This document shows, in pieces, positions 36,301 through 44,861 of a stretch of DNA of 64,000 bases (position 1 is its first letter; every line of letters begins with the position of its first letter). Origin of the DNA: JALYXI01 sp963795835 (GTDB lineage: Bacteria; Acidobacteriota; Terriglobia; Bryobacterales; Bryobacteraceae); NCBI GenBank assembly GCA_963795835.1, contig CAWCJC010000009.1:186001-250000 (forward strand). Reading direction: 5' to 3'. The notes beneath the pieces are model-generated. The model ran no database searches, was not told the origin of the DNA, and saw only the letters and a list, made by a program, of their open reading frames with translations. The translations under genes were made by a program, and so were the position numbers.

Positions 36301-36624
36301 GTTTACGGAAACAATTCGCGCGCGGCCTTCATCCGGCAATATTTCGATATCAGCCGCTTCGCCTTACCCGCGTTGGGCACGTTCGGTACGGCGGGCCGGA
36401 ACATTCTGGAAGGGCCGGGTTATGCGGATGTGGATGCTTCCGTTTTCAAGCTGTTCCGGGTTGCCGAGCAGCGGTCGCTTGAGTTTCGGTGGGAGGTGTT
36501 CAATCTTCTGAACAGGCCTAATTTCAACAATCCTGTGGGAAATTTCAGCAGCGGGCAGTTCGGGCAAATTACCAGCGCCAAAGATCCGCGGATTATGCAA
36601 GCCGGACTGAAATTTCTATTCTGA
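33388..36624 (+). CDS. TonB-dependent receptor with carboxypeptidase-regulatory domain (Oar-like)
   Basis: 1078 residues. ATG 33388 follows an AGGAG site and opens a signal peptide MRSVCAGIFLLLAGFAPLRAQ. Residues ~25-110 are a CarboxypepD_reg domain (LVEGTVTDASGAPVPSVRVT, DGNYVIPSIRPGTYLVTFEA). The plug follows (LPLNGRQALQL, FTIQTTGYTAVTGGDPGATVNMITKSGTNAIHGG) and then a long beta-barrel ending in aromatic LKFLF. Outer-membrane uptake of large substrates energised by TonB is the family role; the ligand is unknown. The intact frame contrasts with the second receptor at 48708. Confidence 0.93.
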   Translation: MRSVCAGIFLLLAGFAPLRAQTATSLVEGTVTDASGAPVPSVRVTATLANTDTTYTTVTNGDGNYVIPSIRPGTYLVTFEAPSFKRTTRSGLLVEVNQRVRLDSTLQVGDVKDSVSVAADVGTVDTYTGSLNETVDTRRVADLPLNGRQALQLQTLIPGAVPAAQGQAASLIAVNTNLTFSVNGSRPSGSLYTLDGGLNMDMYNNTPAAFPNPDAIQEFTIQTTGYTAVTGGDPGATVNMITKSGTNAIHGGVYEFFRNNHLNTRNFFAAGKPPLHKNQFGGDVGGPVIRNKTFFFAAYEANRERRGITSSGATVPTALERQGDFSQSKLVSGPIKDSVTGVPFPGNVIPASRLDPVAQKFAADFLPLPNLNGNQLTYNLSIPYIDDQFTGRLDHNLNDHSRLMLRYFFDDNHYTNNDALIVFNSAYNWVTHNVALSHTYTFGPTATNTATFTYNRNTFIRSPLRTGKDESWAALGCTSCVVVHPDSVPTDWNISVNGGVGIRSSTAFFSYMQNYQFIDSFNKNIGNHLLSAGGSFLHARRNGREYFSASPTFTFDGTRSGSGNGYADFFLGLPVSVTQNTILQSWTTKVVPSLFLEDDWKANRKLTLNLGIRWDPYLPLHERNNRLSAFRPGQQSTVYPTAPTGLVFPGDAGIPDAIIGNEMAKFAPRVGFAWDPFGNGKTSVRGGYGIFWDTPRLVPYNSYPTRQPFSVGTTLSNPYSLTDPYRGAQSIVNALLAYVGGVPAGLKSYQFVTPVAVSNIDPGFTNGYLQQWNLNLQREIFRNFVLTGAYVGSKGTHLQIPEEINGAPYAPGSSTSGNINQRRIYQPFAGIETLESNGNSTYHSFQLSLRKRFSAGYSILSAYTFSKFIDMVADDGHGTTSATATNPFNWYYDRGISDLNVRHRWVTSFLYELPVFRSAHGWQGAMLGGWQLNGIVILQTGTPFSVTAGTNRSLSGGGGDRADLIGTGPVAVYGNNSRAAFIRQYFDISRFALPALGTFGTAGRNILEGPGYADVDASVFKLFRVAEQRSLEFRWEVFNLLNRPNFNNPVGNFSSGQFGQITSAKDPRIMQAGLKFLF

Positions 36625-36704
36625 TGCCAGAAAGGCATAGATCAAACGCATCTTCACCAAAGTCTAAACGCGCGTTCCCGTTTGCAAGGTTTGAAGGGCT
36701 TTCC

Positions 36705-36725
36705 TCCGGTAACCGGTTTACCGGA
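36705..36725. terminator. Perfect hairpin between convergent genes
   Basis: TCCGGTAA-CCGGT-TTACCGGA, an 8-base-pair perfect stem with a 5-base loop, lies in the 123-base gap between the receptor and the convergent GMC oxidoreductase. No U-tract follows on either strand, so it is either a bidirectional terminator of the weak type or a palindromic protein site. Confidence 0.45.
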
Positions 36726-36747
36726 CCCAACTGCCAGTCACTCGCGC

Positions 36748-38377
36748 TCATACCCGCCCCGCCCGCATCTCCTCCGCCAGATAATCGGTCGCTCGCCAAC
36801 TTAAGGCCAAAATGGTCAGCGTCGGATTCTTTTCGCTCGCCGTCGTAAACGCCGCGCCATCCACCACGAAAAGGTTCTTCACATCGTGGCTCTGGCAAAA
36901 TCCGTTCAGCGCGCTCGTCTTGGCATCCGCGCCCATACGGCATGTGCCGTGCTCGTGGATCGCGCTTCCGCTCACGTCCACTTTGCCGCGCTCAAACGGC
37001 AGAATCTCCGCCTTGGCCGCATGCATTACACTCTCAGCCATGTCGTACATTTCGCGCACCATCAGCCGCTCATTCTCGCCGGTCTTGTAATCGATGCGCA
37101 CCACCGGCACGCCGTACCGGTCCTTCTTCTCCGGGTCGAGTGTCACGCGGTTGTCTTTGCGCGGAAGCACTTCGCCGTACGGATGCATGGCGACAAGAGC
37201 CGGATATCGCGCTTTGACGCTCTTTTTGAACTCCGAGCCCATGCCCGGCAAGTCCTTGGCGAACCCCGCCCCGCCCTGCGCACCGCTACCCCAAAACTGG
37301 CTTCCGAATCCCCGCAAATAGTCCCGCTTCTTGCCACGATGATTAAACCGCGGCATGTAGATATGTTCGCCGCCGATCCCGTCATCGTTCCGCGTCGCCG
37401 TATTCAAAAGCTCCGGAACGAACCCGTACATATGGAAGCGCACCTGTTCGCTCAAATACCGCCCAATCACGTCCGAAGAATTTCCGATCCCGTTCGGATA
37501 CCGCTCCGACTTCGAATTCAGCAAGATCCGCGTCGAATCCACGCAAGCCGCGGCCACGATCACCACGCGTGCTTTCAACGTCCGTTCCGCCCCGGTTCGC
37601 CGGTCGAAGTACCGCACTCCGCTCGCCAGGCCGTCCGCCCCGGCCAGCACTTCGGACACGACTGCGTTATCGATCGCCGTCACCTTACCCGTTTTCAACG
37701 CCGGCTCGATCAAGTAGTCCGAGGCATTGAAGAACGCCCCTACGTCGCAACCACGCCCGCAAGCTCCGCAATAGTGGCATGCCGCATGGCCGTTATGCGG
37801 CTTCGTCAACACCGCGCGGCGCACCGGCACAATGGAAATTCCCTCCCGTGCCGCCGCGCTCTGTAAGCAGTTTTTCACCGCACCGCATGTTGGGCGGAGG
37901 CAGATGAAACTTGCTTCCCGGCAGCGAATCCTGATCGTCCGTGCCCCCGCAGACGCCGATGAACTGCTCCACCTTGTCGTAATAGGGCGCGATATCGGAG
38001 TAACTGACAGGCCAAGGAATCTCCCATCCATCCCGTTCGGCGCTCTTAAAATCCAGGTCGCCATACCGAAGCGAAACGCGCCCCCAGATGTTCGTCCGGC
38101 CCCCGCGCCCCCACACGCGGACCAGGTCGAACGGCTGCTTCGCGGGCGTCACATAGGGCTGCTCTTTCTTGCTCAGCAGAAACGTTTCCGGACGCTCCCC
38201 GCGGTCCATGCGCTCCCGCCACTCCCACGGCTTCACGTGTGTCCAGAAGTTGCGCCGGGAAAACTTTTCGCCTGCATCCAGAATCGTTACGTTCATGCCT
38301 TTCCGGGAAAGGTTCCAGGCAGCCATTCCCCCCGCCGCGCCGCTTCCCACGATCACCACGTCCTGAACTGTCTGCAT
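36748..38377 (-). CDS. GMC family oxidoreductase, frameshifted at about 37864
   Basis: FAD-dependent alcohol/sugar dehydrogenase. ATG 38377 starts MQTVQDVVIVGSGAAGGMAAWNLSR with the dinucleotide-binding GxGxxG. VWGRGGRTNIWGRVSLRYGDLDF follows. At LPPPNMRCGEKLL the frame is broken; dropping the T at 37864 leads into QSAAAREGISIVPVRRAVLT, then CHYCGACGRGCDVGAFFNASD and the C-terminal GMC signature with the active-site His (SGSAIHEHGTCRMG) and ASEKNPTLTILALSWRATDYL. Repaired length 542 residues. The Cys-rich CHYCGACGRGC segment is typical of the GMC subgroup that works with c-type cytochrome and small gamma subunits, neither of which is encoded here. TTG 38392 is an alternative start. Confidence 0.9.
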
Positions 38378-38438
38378 AGGCTTGCGAGACAATCATATCT
38401 TGAGGATTCAACTCCACCTGCCGAGCCGCAAACATATC

Positions 38439-40295
38439 TTGACGCCCGAGCTTCAACTCACGGAAGCCCTGCGCCGCTACTGGGGCTATAGCGAATTCCG
38501 CCCCCTGCAGGAGCGCATCGTAAAGAGCATTCTCGCCCAGCGCGACGTTGCCGTCGTGATGCCTACGGGCGGCGGCAAGAGCCTCTGCTATCAGCTCCCC
38601 GCGCTGGTCTCCGGCCAAACAGCGGTCGTCATCAGCCCCCTGATTGCGCTGATGCAGGATCAAGCCGCGCAACTTGCGCAAATGGGAATCCCGGCCGCCG
38701 TTCTCAACAGTGCGCAAGCGCAGCCGGAGCAGCAGGAGACCATGCGCCAGGCACAACGCGGCGCATACCGCCTTCTCTATCTCTCCCCCGAACGCCTCGC
38801 CCGCCCCGACACCGTGCAGTGGCTTAACAAAGTCCCCGTTTCCTTTTTCGCCATCGACGAAGCCCACTGCATCTCTGAATGGGGCCACGAATTCCGGCCC
38901 GAATACCGCCAGCTCAGCCGCCTGCGCGAACACTTCCCCCAGAAGCCCATCGCCGCGTTTACTGCTAGCGCCACCCGCCGCGTCCGCCACGACATCATCT
39001 CGCAACTTCAGATGGACGATCCCGACAAATACATCGTCAGCTTCCGCCGCCCCAACCTCCAATACCTGGTCCGCCTCTGCGACAACAAGACCCAGCCGCA
39101 GTACCTCCTCAACGCCATCCGCGCTCAGGCCGGCAGCAACATTATCATCTACGCCCCCACCATCGCCACCGTTGAATCCACGGTCGATTTTCTCGGTGAA
39201 AACAAGATCCGCGCCATCCCTTATCACGGCCAGATGGACAACAAGACCCGCTCCCGGAATCAGGAGCGTTGGATGTCGGATGAAATCCCCGTGCTCGTCG
39301 GCACGCTCGCCTTCGGACTCGGCATCAACAAAGCAACGGTCCGCGCCGTAATCCATCTTTCGCTTCCGAAGTCGATCGAACAGTACTATCAGGAAGCCGG
39401 GCGAGCCGGCCGCGATGGCCTGCCCGCTGACTGCCTTCTGCTCTGGCGCGCCAAAGACGCCGGGCTGCTCGCTTTCTTCATCGAACAGCTCCGCGATTCC
39501 GCTGAACGTGAACGGGCCTGGCAGCGATATCACAGCGTAAAGCGGTTCGCCGAATCGGAAGAATGCCGTCATCGCCAGATTTGTCTCCACTTTGGTGAAA
39601 CTCCCAAGTGGGAAGGCTGCGGGGCCTGTGACATCTGCGTCGGTATGCCCGATTGGCTGGATCGGCGCCCCTCCCGTATCTCCCCTTCCCCCAAACCCGC
39701 GGCTGCCGCGGCAACCAAGCCCGCGCACGTCCAGGACCAGCCCCTACTCGATCTGCTCAAAGAATGGCGCCGGGATCTTGCGAAACAGAACAGCGTTCCC
39801 GCCTTTATGATCCTGACCGACGCTTCGCTCATCGATCTCTGCGCCAAGCAGCCCATCTCGCGCTCAGGGCTTCTGGCGGTAACCGGGATCGGAGAACTGA
39901 AAGCCGATAAGTACGGAGAAGAGATTCTCAGTGTTATGCAGTCTTATCGGAGTGGCCGCCGCGCTTCCACCGCGCCCGAATCCGGGGGACCCACGCCCGC
40001 GCAGGAAACGATTCGCCTGCTGAACGAAGGGCGTACGTTTGCCGAAATCGCCCAACTCCGCGATCGCCAACTCAATACGGTGGTCGGCATGGTGGCCGAC
40101 CTGGTCGAGCGCCGCGAAATCACTTTCCAAAGCTCTTGGATCTCGTCTTCACACGGCGAGCTCATTGAAGCGGCGGTCCGCACCCACGGCTCACAATGGC
40201 TCAAGCCGCTTCGCCAGGCGCTGCCTGTTGAAGTCACTGCGGAAGAAATTCGTTTGATGGTGGCAAAAATCCGCGCGGAGGCGCAAACATTATGA
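38439..40295 (+). CDS. recQ: RecQ family ATP-dependent DNA helicase
   Basis: About 618 residues. Unwinds DNA 3' to 5' in recombination and repair. Helicase motifs: FRPLQERIV, Walker A MPTGGGKSLCYQ, motif II FAIDEAHCISEWGHEFRPEY, ASATRR, and motif VI QEAGRAGRDG. A zinc site (CRHRQICLHFG, CGACDICVG) closes the RecQ core. An HRDC domain (~430-510) and a C-terminal helix-turn-helix (TFAEIAQLRDRQLNTVVG) follow. I place the start at TTG 38439 (LTPELQLTEALRRYWG); the frame is open to 38382, only 4 bases from the divergent GMC start. Confidence 0.93.
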   Translation: MTPELQLTEALRRYWGYSEFRPLQERIVKSILAQRDVAVVMPTGGGKSLCYQLPALVSGQTAVVISPLIALMQDQAAQLAQMGIPAAVLNSAQAQPEQQETMRQAQRGAYRLLYLSPERLARPDTVQWLNKVPVSFFAIDEAHCISEWGHEFRPEYRQLSRLREHFPQKPIAAFTASATRRVRHDIISQLQMDDPDKYIVSFRRPNLQYLVRLCDNKTQPQYLLNAIRAQAGSNIIIYAPTIATVESTVDFLGENKIRAIPYHGQMDNKTRSRNQERWMSDEIPVLVGTLAFGLGINKATVRAVIHLSLPKSIEQYYQEAGRAGRDGLPADCLLLWRAKDAGLLAFFIEQLRDSAERERAWQRYHSVKRFAESEECRHRQICLHFGETPKWEGCGACDICVGMPDWLDRRPSRISPSPKPAAAAATKPAHVQDQPLLDLLKEWRRDLAKQNSVPAFMILTDASLIDLCAKQPISRSGLLAVTGIGELKADKYGEEILSVMQSYRSGRRASTAPESGGPTPAQETIRLLNEGRTFAEIAQLRDRQLNTVVGMVADLVERREITFQSSWISSSHGELIEAAVRTHGSQWLKPLRQALPVEVTAEEIRLMVAKIRAEAQTL

Positions 40296-41029
40296 AGATC
40301 GCTTTAGTTACAGGAGCCGGCAGCGGCATTGGACGGGCCGCCGCGGCCGCACTCGCCCAAACCGGCTTCACGCTGGCGCTCGCGGGCCGTAGACCCGAGG
40401 AACTTGCCAAAACAGCCGCACTCACTGGACCGGATACTCTCTCGGTTCCCACCGACGTGAGCCAACCCGAATCCGTAGCGGCGCTCTTTTCCAAAATCCG
40501 TGAACGTTTTGGACGGCTCGACGTGCTGTTCAATAACGCCGGAATGGGCGCGCCCGCCGTGCCGTTTGACGAGATTACGGTCGCGCAATGGAACGCCGTG
40601 GTGGGTGCGAACCTCACAGGGTCTTTCCTGTGCGCGCAAGAGGCTTTTCGAATCATGAAGCAGCAAACCCCGAAGGGTGGCCGCATCATCAACAACGGCT
40701 CCATCTCCGCCCACGTTCCGCGCCCTAACTCCGCGCCTTATACGGCCACGAAGCACGCGATCACCGGCTTGACGCGATCGCTGTCACTCGATGGCCGCGC
40801 GCACAACATTGCCTGCGGGCAGATCGATATCGGCAACGCTGCGACGGAGATGACGGAAAGGATGACGTCCGGCGTGCCGCAAGCGAATGGCACGTCGATG
40901 GTGGAGCCGCGCATGAACGTGCAACATGTAGCGGACGCGATTGTCTATATGGCTAACCTGCCGCTGGAGGCTAACGTTCAATTCATGACCGTGATGGCCA
41001 CTGCGATGCCGTTTATCGGCCGAGGGTAA
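40292..41029 (+). CDS. Short-chain dehydrogenase/reductase
   Basis: 245 residues, classical SDR: cofactor motif TGAGSGIGRA (res 7-16), NNAG at 81-84, catalytic Ser137/Ser139, Tyr150 and Lys154 (PYTATKHAITG). The ATG overlaps the recQ stop by four bases, giving an unusual helicase-SDR operon that is probably only positional. Substrate unknown; Arg33-Arg34 after the first beta strand pair suggests NADP rather than NAD. Confidence 0.92.
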   Translation: MKIALVTGAGSGIGRAAAAALAQTGFTLALAGRRPEELAKTAALTGPDTLSVPTDVSQPESVAALFSKIRERFGRLDVLFNNAGMGAPAVPFDEITVAQWNAVVGANLTGSFLCAQEAFRIMKQQTPKGGRIINNGSISAHVPRPNSAPYTATKHAITGLTRSLSLDGRAHNIACGQIDIGNAATEMTERMTSGVPQANGTSMVEPRMNVQHVADAIVYMANLPLEANVQFMTVMATAMPFIGRG

Positions 41030-41030
41030 G

Positions 41031-41048
41031 AGCCGGAAACTTCCGGTT
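41031..41048. terminator. Bidirectional terminator-like hairpin
   Basis: AGCCGGAA-AC-TTCCGGTT, an 8-pair stem (one G-U) in the 18-base gap between the stop codons of the convergent SDR and AsmA-like genes; it touches the AsmA stop codon at 41048. It probably terminates both transcripts, although there is no U-tract. Confidence 0.55.
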
Positions 41049-42592
41049 CACAGCGTCCGTTTCCCGTCCAAGTCCATGCGAGTTTGCAAATCTCCAAAAT
41101 CGCCGTGAATTTCAAACGGGACCACTGTTGCGCCGCGCTTCTTGAGGAAGGGAGTGATCAACTTGACTGCGAACGCTTTGAACCCGCTCTGCGTATCGGC
41201 GAGTTTTCCATCCGTTTTCAAGGTTCCTTTCAAGGCCACCTGCTTCGAGATTAAGTTGAAAGTCCCGTCGAGCCGCGCCTCCGTTTCCGGACAGGTCAAC
41301 CGCAACCCATCAATGCGAGCCACCCCACCTTTTACGACAACCTTGGCCGACATGCGTGAATCTACCGGCTGTTTCGCCAGTTCGTTCAACGTCCCTTGCG
41401 TCTTCGGATTGGTAAACCTCTCGCCCATCGTCGCGAATGTCCCCGCCATTTCCAACCGTGTCAGAAAAGGCGCGGGACCCGGGGGCAGGCGGATCGACGT
41501 TTCGAGCGAAATCCCTCCAATCAAAGGCGGTATCTTCGACTTCATCAGCATCTTTTCCAAATCTTCCACGCGGCCGCCTCTCACCTGTGCCTGCAATACC
41601 GCCGTCTTGCCTTTTACGTTCGGCGCGCCGGCCACTCGCCCTTCCGCGTGAACGGTGGTGTGCCCCAGCGTCGTGTCCACCTTCCGTAGTTGAACATCAC
41701 CGTCCGTGGCGTTCACTGCCGCGGAATAGTTACTCACCAGCGGTTCGACATGGGACGACTGCAAGACTCGGAAATCGGGAACTCGGGCGCTGCCCTCCAC
41801 CTCAATGTTGTCCAGCGTACCGGCAAACTTTCCCTCCGCTTGCAAAGTGCCGGAGAGCCCCGGAATATCCCGCAAATTGGCGTCGTGGAATGTGAACGTG
41901 CCGTTCAGCGGCGTGCGTGAGGGCTCTTCCGAATCCCAGGGCCCAAATGTTCCCTTTTCATGTACTTCCCCATGCGGCACCGGGTTCTCCAAAACGGCTT
42001 CCAATCCAAACGGCTCGTTATTCCTCAAGCGCGTCAGGATCAGTTCCCGGATAGAAATTTGCAAGGGCTCTGTACCACCGAGTCCGGGAAGAAATTCAAC
42101 CAGCGCCGTGTGAAAGACAACCTTATCGAATCGAAGTCCCTGCCCGTTCTTACTGTTCGTATCGTTCAAGGGAATCAGCGTGTGACGCTTGCCATCCTGA
42201 CCCAATCCCCGCGGCGGAACTGCCAGATGCATGTCATAAACATCCACACGGGGGATTCTGTGCTGAAACGTCAGAAGCTCAGTCCAACTGGCCCGTACTT
42301 CCAACCGTTTCACTACAATCAGTGGTTCTTTTTCCGGATGCTCGATCCGCAGAAAATGAATATCCCGCACCACCATGCCAGGGGGGAGATAAGTCGATTC
42401 GAAGCTGCCGATCGTAACTTTGCGGCCGGAACGCGCTTCTAAAGTCTTGATTGTTTGGTCCTTTGTAAAAGGCCACTTCAGCAGCACAAGACCCAAACTC
42501 AACAGCAGCACCACCGCCCCGGCCAGGACGACAGCCTTGAATCGGGAATTCCACGTTAATGGATTCGCAGGCAACGATCCACCCTGATGCAC
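41048..42592 (-). CDS. AsmA-like inner-membrane protein
   Basis: 514 residues from GTG 42592, with one N-terminal membrane helix (FKAVVLAGAVVLLLSLGLVLLKW) and a long periplasmic beta-rich part. The pattern SGRKVTIGSFESTYLPPGMVVRDIHF, SISIRELILTRL-type strands, and LNGTFTFHDANLRDIPGLSG corresponds to AsmA/DUF748-type proteins. This superfamily forms hydrophobic-groove bridges for lipid transport between membranes. Last gene of the uvrA unit, 43 bases after the TlpA-like gene. Confidence 0.8.
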   Translation of the reverse strand: MHQGGSLPANPLTWNSRFKAVVLAGAVVLLLSLGLVLLKWPFTKDQTIKTLEARSGRKVTIGSFESTYLPPGMVVRDIHFLRIEHPEKEPLIVVKRLEVRASWTELLTFQHRIPRVDVYDMHLAVPPRGLGQDGKRHTLIPLNDTNSKNGQGLRFDKVVFHTALVEFLPGLGGTEPLQISIRELILTRLRNNEPFGLEAVLENPVPHGEVHEKGTFGPWDSEEPSRTPLNGTFTFHDANLRDIPGLSGTLQAEGKFAGTLDNIEVEGSARVPDFRVLQSSHVEPLVSNYSAAVNATDGDVQLRKVDTTLGHTTVHAEGRVAGAPNVKGKTAVLQAQVRGGRVEDLEKMLMKSKIPPLIGGISLETSIRLPPGPAPFLTRLEMAGTFATMGERFTNPKTQGTLNELAKQPVDSRMSAKVVVKGGVARIDGLRLTCPETEARLDGTFNLISKQVALKGTLKTDGKLADTQSGFKAFAVKLITPFLKKRGATVVPFEIHGDFGDLQTRMDLDGKRTL

Positions 42593-42635
42593 GCCGGTGG
42601 CCTAAATCCCCGTTAAGGGCTACGGGGAGAACAGA

Positions 42636-43145
42636 TTATTTGACCATCTTGTCGAGCACGGCGGAGAGTTCTTTGCTGTTGCTGAAGAAGTTGGCGGTTT
42701 CATTGGAGTACTTATAGTTCTCCTTAATGGTGCCCGCGCCATCGACAATCAGGATCTGCGGGAAGACAACAGTCGGGTTCTGCGGCGTGATTTTCAGGTA
42801 AGACGCGCTCATCTGGCCGCTATCGAACAGGATCGGGTAGGTGGTCTTATTCGTGGCGATGAATTTTTTCACGGGGTCGATGCTGTCCGGGGGAAGGACG
42901 ATGGAGACGACCTCTACTTTGCCCTTGTACTTATTCTTCACTTCCTCGAGCACCGTAGCGAAGTGGGCGCAGTGCGGGCAGGTGGTCTGCATCCATTCGA
43001 TGATCAGAATCTTGCCGCGATAGTCCTGAAGATCATGCTCCACCTGGCGCTGGTCGCTGAGTGAGAAGCCGGGGGCGCGGCGGTTCGAAAGATCCGTGGC
43101 GGCGAAAAGGCTGCAGGAAAGAACGAGAGCTAAGAGCGGGCGCAT
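42636..43145 (-). CDS. TlpA/ResA-like exported thioredoxin-fold protein
   Basis: 169 residues from ATG 43145 (signal peptide MRPLLALVLSCSLFAAT). The active site is C56-P-H-C59 (IIEWMQTTCPHCAHFATVLEE), a CPHC like DsbA, within an AhpC/TSA-type fold (APGFSLSDQ, PQILIVDGAGTIKENYKY). It likely reduces or isomerises disulfides in the periplasm. It lies 7 bases after mtnA on the same strand. Confidence 0.88.
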   Translation of the reverse strand: MRPLLALVLSCSLFAATDLSNRRAPGFSLSDQRQVEHDLQDYRGKILIIEWMQTTCPHCAHFATVLEEVKNKYKGKVEVVSIVLPPDSIDPVKKFIATNKTTYPILFDSGQMSASYLKITPQNPTVVFPQILIVDGAGTIKENYKYSNETANFFSNSKELSAVLDKMVK

Positions 43146-43152
43146 TCGTTTC

Positions 43153-44172
43153 TTATTGTAACTTTGCAGCCGGTGATTTTGCGGCTCGCAGGGATTCCTG
43201 ATAGGGAGCACGGGCAACTCCGTTTTCGGTGATGATGGCGGTGACGTAGCGGTTCGGAGTAACGTCAAAAGCGGGATGACGGGCTTCGGTGCCGTACGGA
43301 GCGGTCGCTGTCCCGGCATAATGAGTCACTTCGGACGGGGCGCGCTCTTCGATGGGGATCTGGTCGCCGGTCTCGAGCGTGAGATCGAGAGTGGAGGTAG
43401 GGGCGGCAACGTAGAACGGAATTCCGTTCTCTTTCGCGAGCACCGCGACGCCATAAGTTCCAATTTTGTTCGCGACATCGCCATTGGCGGCGATGCGGTC
43501 CGCGCCCACGACAACACAGCCGATTCGGCCGGACTTCAGAAAATGGCCGGCCATGTTGTCCGTGATGAGCGTGGCGGGGATGTTGTCGTGTTGCAATTCC
43601 CAGATCGTCAGGCGGGAACCTTGCAGAAAGGGACGGGTTTCGTCGGCGAAGACGTCGATGTGCTTGCCTGATTCAATGGCGGCGCGGATAACTCCCAGGG
43701 CGGTGCCATATCCGGCCGTGGCAAGCGCGCCGGCATTGCAATGCGTGAGCACGGTTTTGTGGTCGGGAACCAGCGGCGCGCCGTGACGGCCCATGGCCCG
43801 GTTGATTTCAATGTCTTCGGTGCGAATCAGTTGGGCTTCGATCGCGAGCGCTGGCGCAATCTGGTCAGGGGCGAGGGTGGCGTGCAGCTTTCGCATGCGT
43901 TCAATCGCCCAGAACAGATTGACGGCCGTGGGGCGCGTTTGGGCGAGAGTGTCGCAGATCAGGTTGAAATCGGCGCCGGGTTGCTGCATTCCGAGCGCGA
44001 TGCCCATGGCCGCGGCGACTCCGATGGCGGGTGCGCCGCGGATCACCATGCCGCGAATGGCCTCCGCGACCTCCTGGTAGGTGTGGCAGGTGACGTAGAC
44101 TTCTTCGTTCGGAAGGCGTGTCTGGTCGATCATCACGACACCCTGCGGGGTCCATTGAATGGTTTCGATCAT
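43153..44172 (-). CDS. mtnA: S-methyl-5-thioribose-1-phosphate isomerase
   Basis: 339 residues. Isomerises methylthioribose-1-phosphate to the ribulose form in methionine salvage. Typical motifs: MVIRGAPAIGVAAAMGIALG, LTHCNAGALATAGYGTALGV with the catalytic Cys, ADETRPFLQGSRLTIWEL, VVVGADRIAANGDVANKIGT with the catalytic Asp, and FDVTPNRYVTAIITENGV. Other mtn genes are absent from the window. ATG overlaps the upstream CPBP stop by one base (TAATG). Confidence 0.95.
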   Translation of the reverse strand: MIETIQWTPQGVVMIDQTRLPNEEVYVTCHTYQEVAEAIRGMVIRGAPAIGVAAAMGIALGMQQPGADFNLICDTLAQTRPTAVNLFWAIERMRKLHATLAPDQIAPALAIEAQLIRTEDIEINRAMGRHGAPLVPDHKTVLTHCNAGALATAGYGTALGVIRAAIESGKHIDVFADETRPFLQGSRLTIWELQHDNIPATLITDNMAGHFLKSGRIGCVVVGADRIAANGDVANKIGTYGVAVLAKENGIPFYVAAPTSTLDLTLETGDQIPIEERAPSEVTHYAGTATAPYGTEARHPAFDVTPNRYVTAIITENGVARAPYQESLRAAKSPAAKLQ

Positions 44173-44861
44173 TAGAGATTTGGCTTCAGCAGTGTAAGGA
44201 AGATTGTTGAGTTAAAGCCGGCGTGCATCCAGCTGGAGGCCTTCGTAGAGCCGGTAATTTCGCGCATCCAGCCGAAGCCGAGGCCCGCGGCCGCAATGAG
44301 CAGGCCCAGTTGCCAGACGAAGGAATTTTGGGCCAGATGAAGCGCTCCGAAAGCGAGGGCGGTAATCAGGATTCCGGCAGCGCGACCCGCGGAGCGGACC
44401 ATCACCGGTTGGATGAAGCCCCTGAAAACAAGTTCTTCACAGATGGGGCCGATGGTGACTGCGACGATGCCGACTTCGATGATGGTCATGCGATTCGAGA
44501 GCAGGCGTTTCATCGGGCTATCGACATCAGGGGTGTGGAGCAGGACTCCCAGGAGTTGGGCGGCTACTGCGAGGGCCAGCCCGATCAGGAACGCGGCGCC
44601 TGAACCGACTTGGGAGTTGCGCCAGGCGAGCGAGTGCCAGAATGAGCGGCCATATTGGAGCTTGATCAGCGCGAAGAGTACGGCGAAGATGCAGGCGTAG
44701 AGCAGCAGTTGGGTAGGGAGCAGAATTACGGGGTCTTTTGCGCCGAGATGGAAAGCTTTGGCGAGGGCAGCCATAAGGAGTTGGCAGCCCAGGATGGAGA
44801 TCAGGCTAAGAAAGAGGAAGACCAGGATGTCCTGGTAGCCCCAGGATACTTCGTTGTTCAT
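44172..44861 (-). CDS. CPBP family intramembrane metalloprotease
   Basis: 229 residues, six to seven membrane helices. The CAAX/Abi motifs are complete: E142-E143-x3-R147 (PICEELVFRGFI), H175 (GALHLAQNS) and H213-x3-N217 (WMHAGFNST). Family members cleave membrane-anchored substrates or confer immunity to peptides; no partner is obvious. Its ATG overlaps the stop of the DHS-like gene by four bases. Confidence 0.92.
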   Translation of the reverse strand: MNNEVSWGYQDILVFLFLSLISILGCQLLMAALAKAFHLGAKDPVILLPTQLLLYACIFAVLFALIKLQYGRSFWHSLAWRNSQVGSGAAFLIGLALAVAAQLLGVLLHTPDVDSPMKRLLSNRMTIIEVGIVAVTIGPICEELVFRGFIQPVMVRSAGRAAGILITALAFGALHLAQNSFVWQLGLLIAAAGLGFGWMREITGSTKASSWMHAGFNSTIFLTLLKPNL

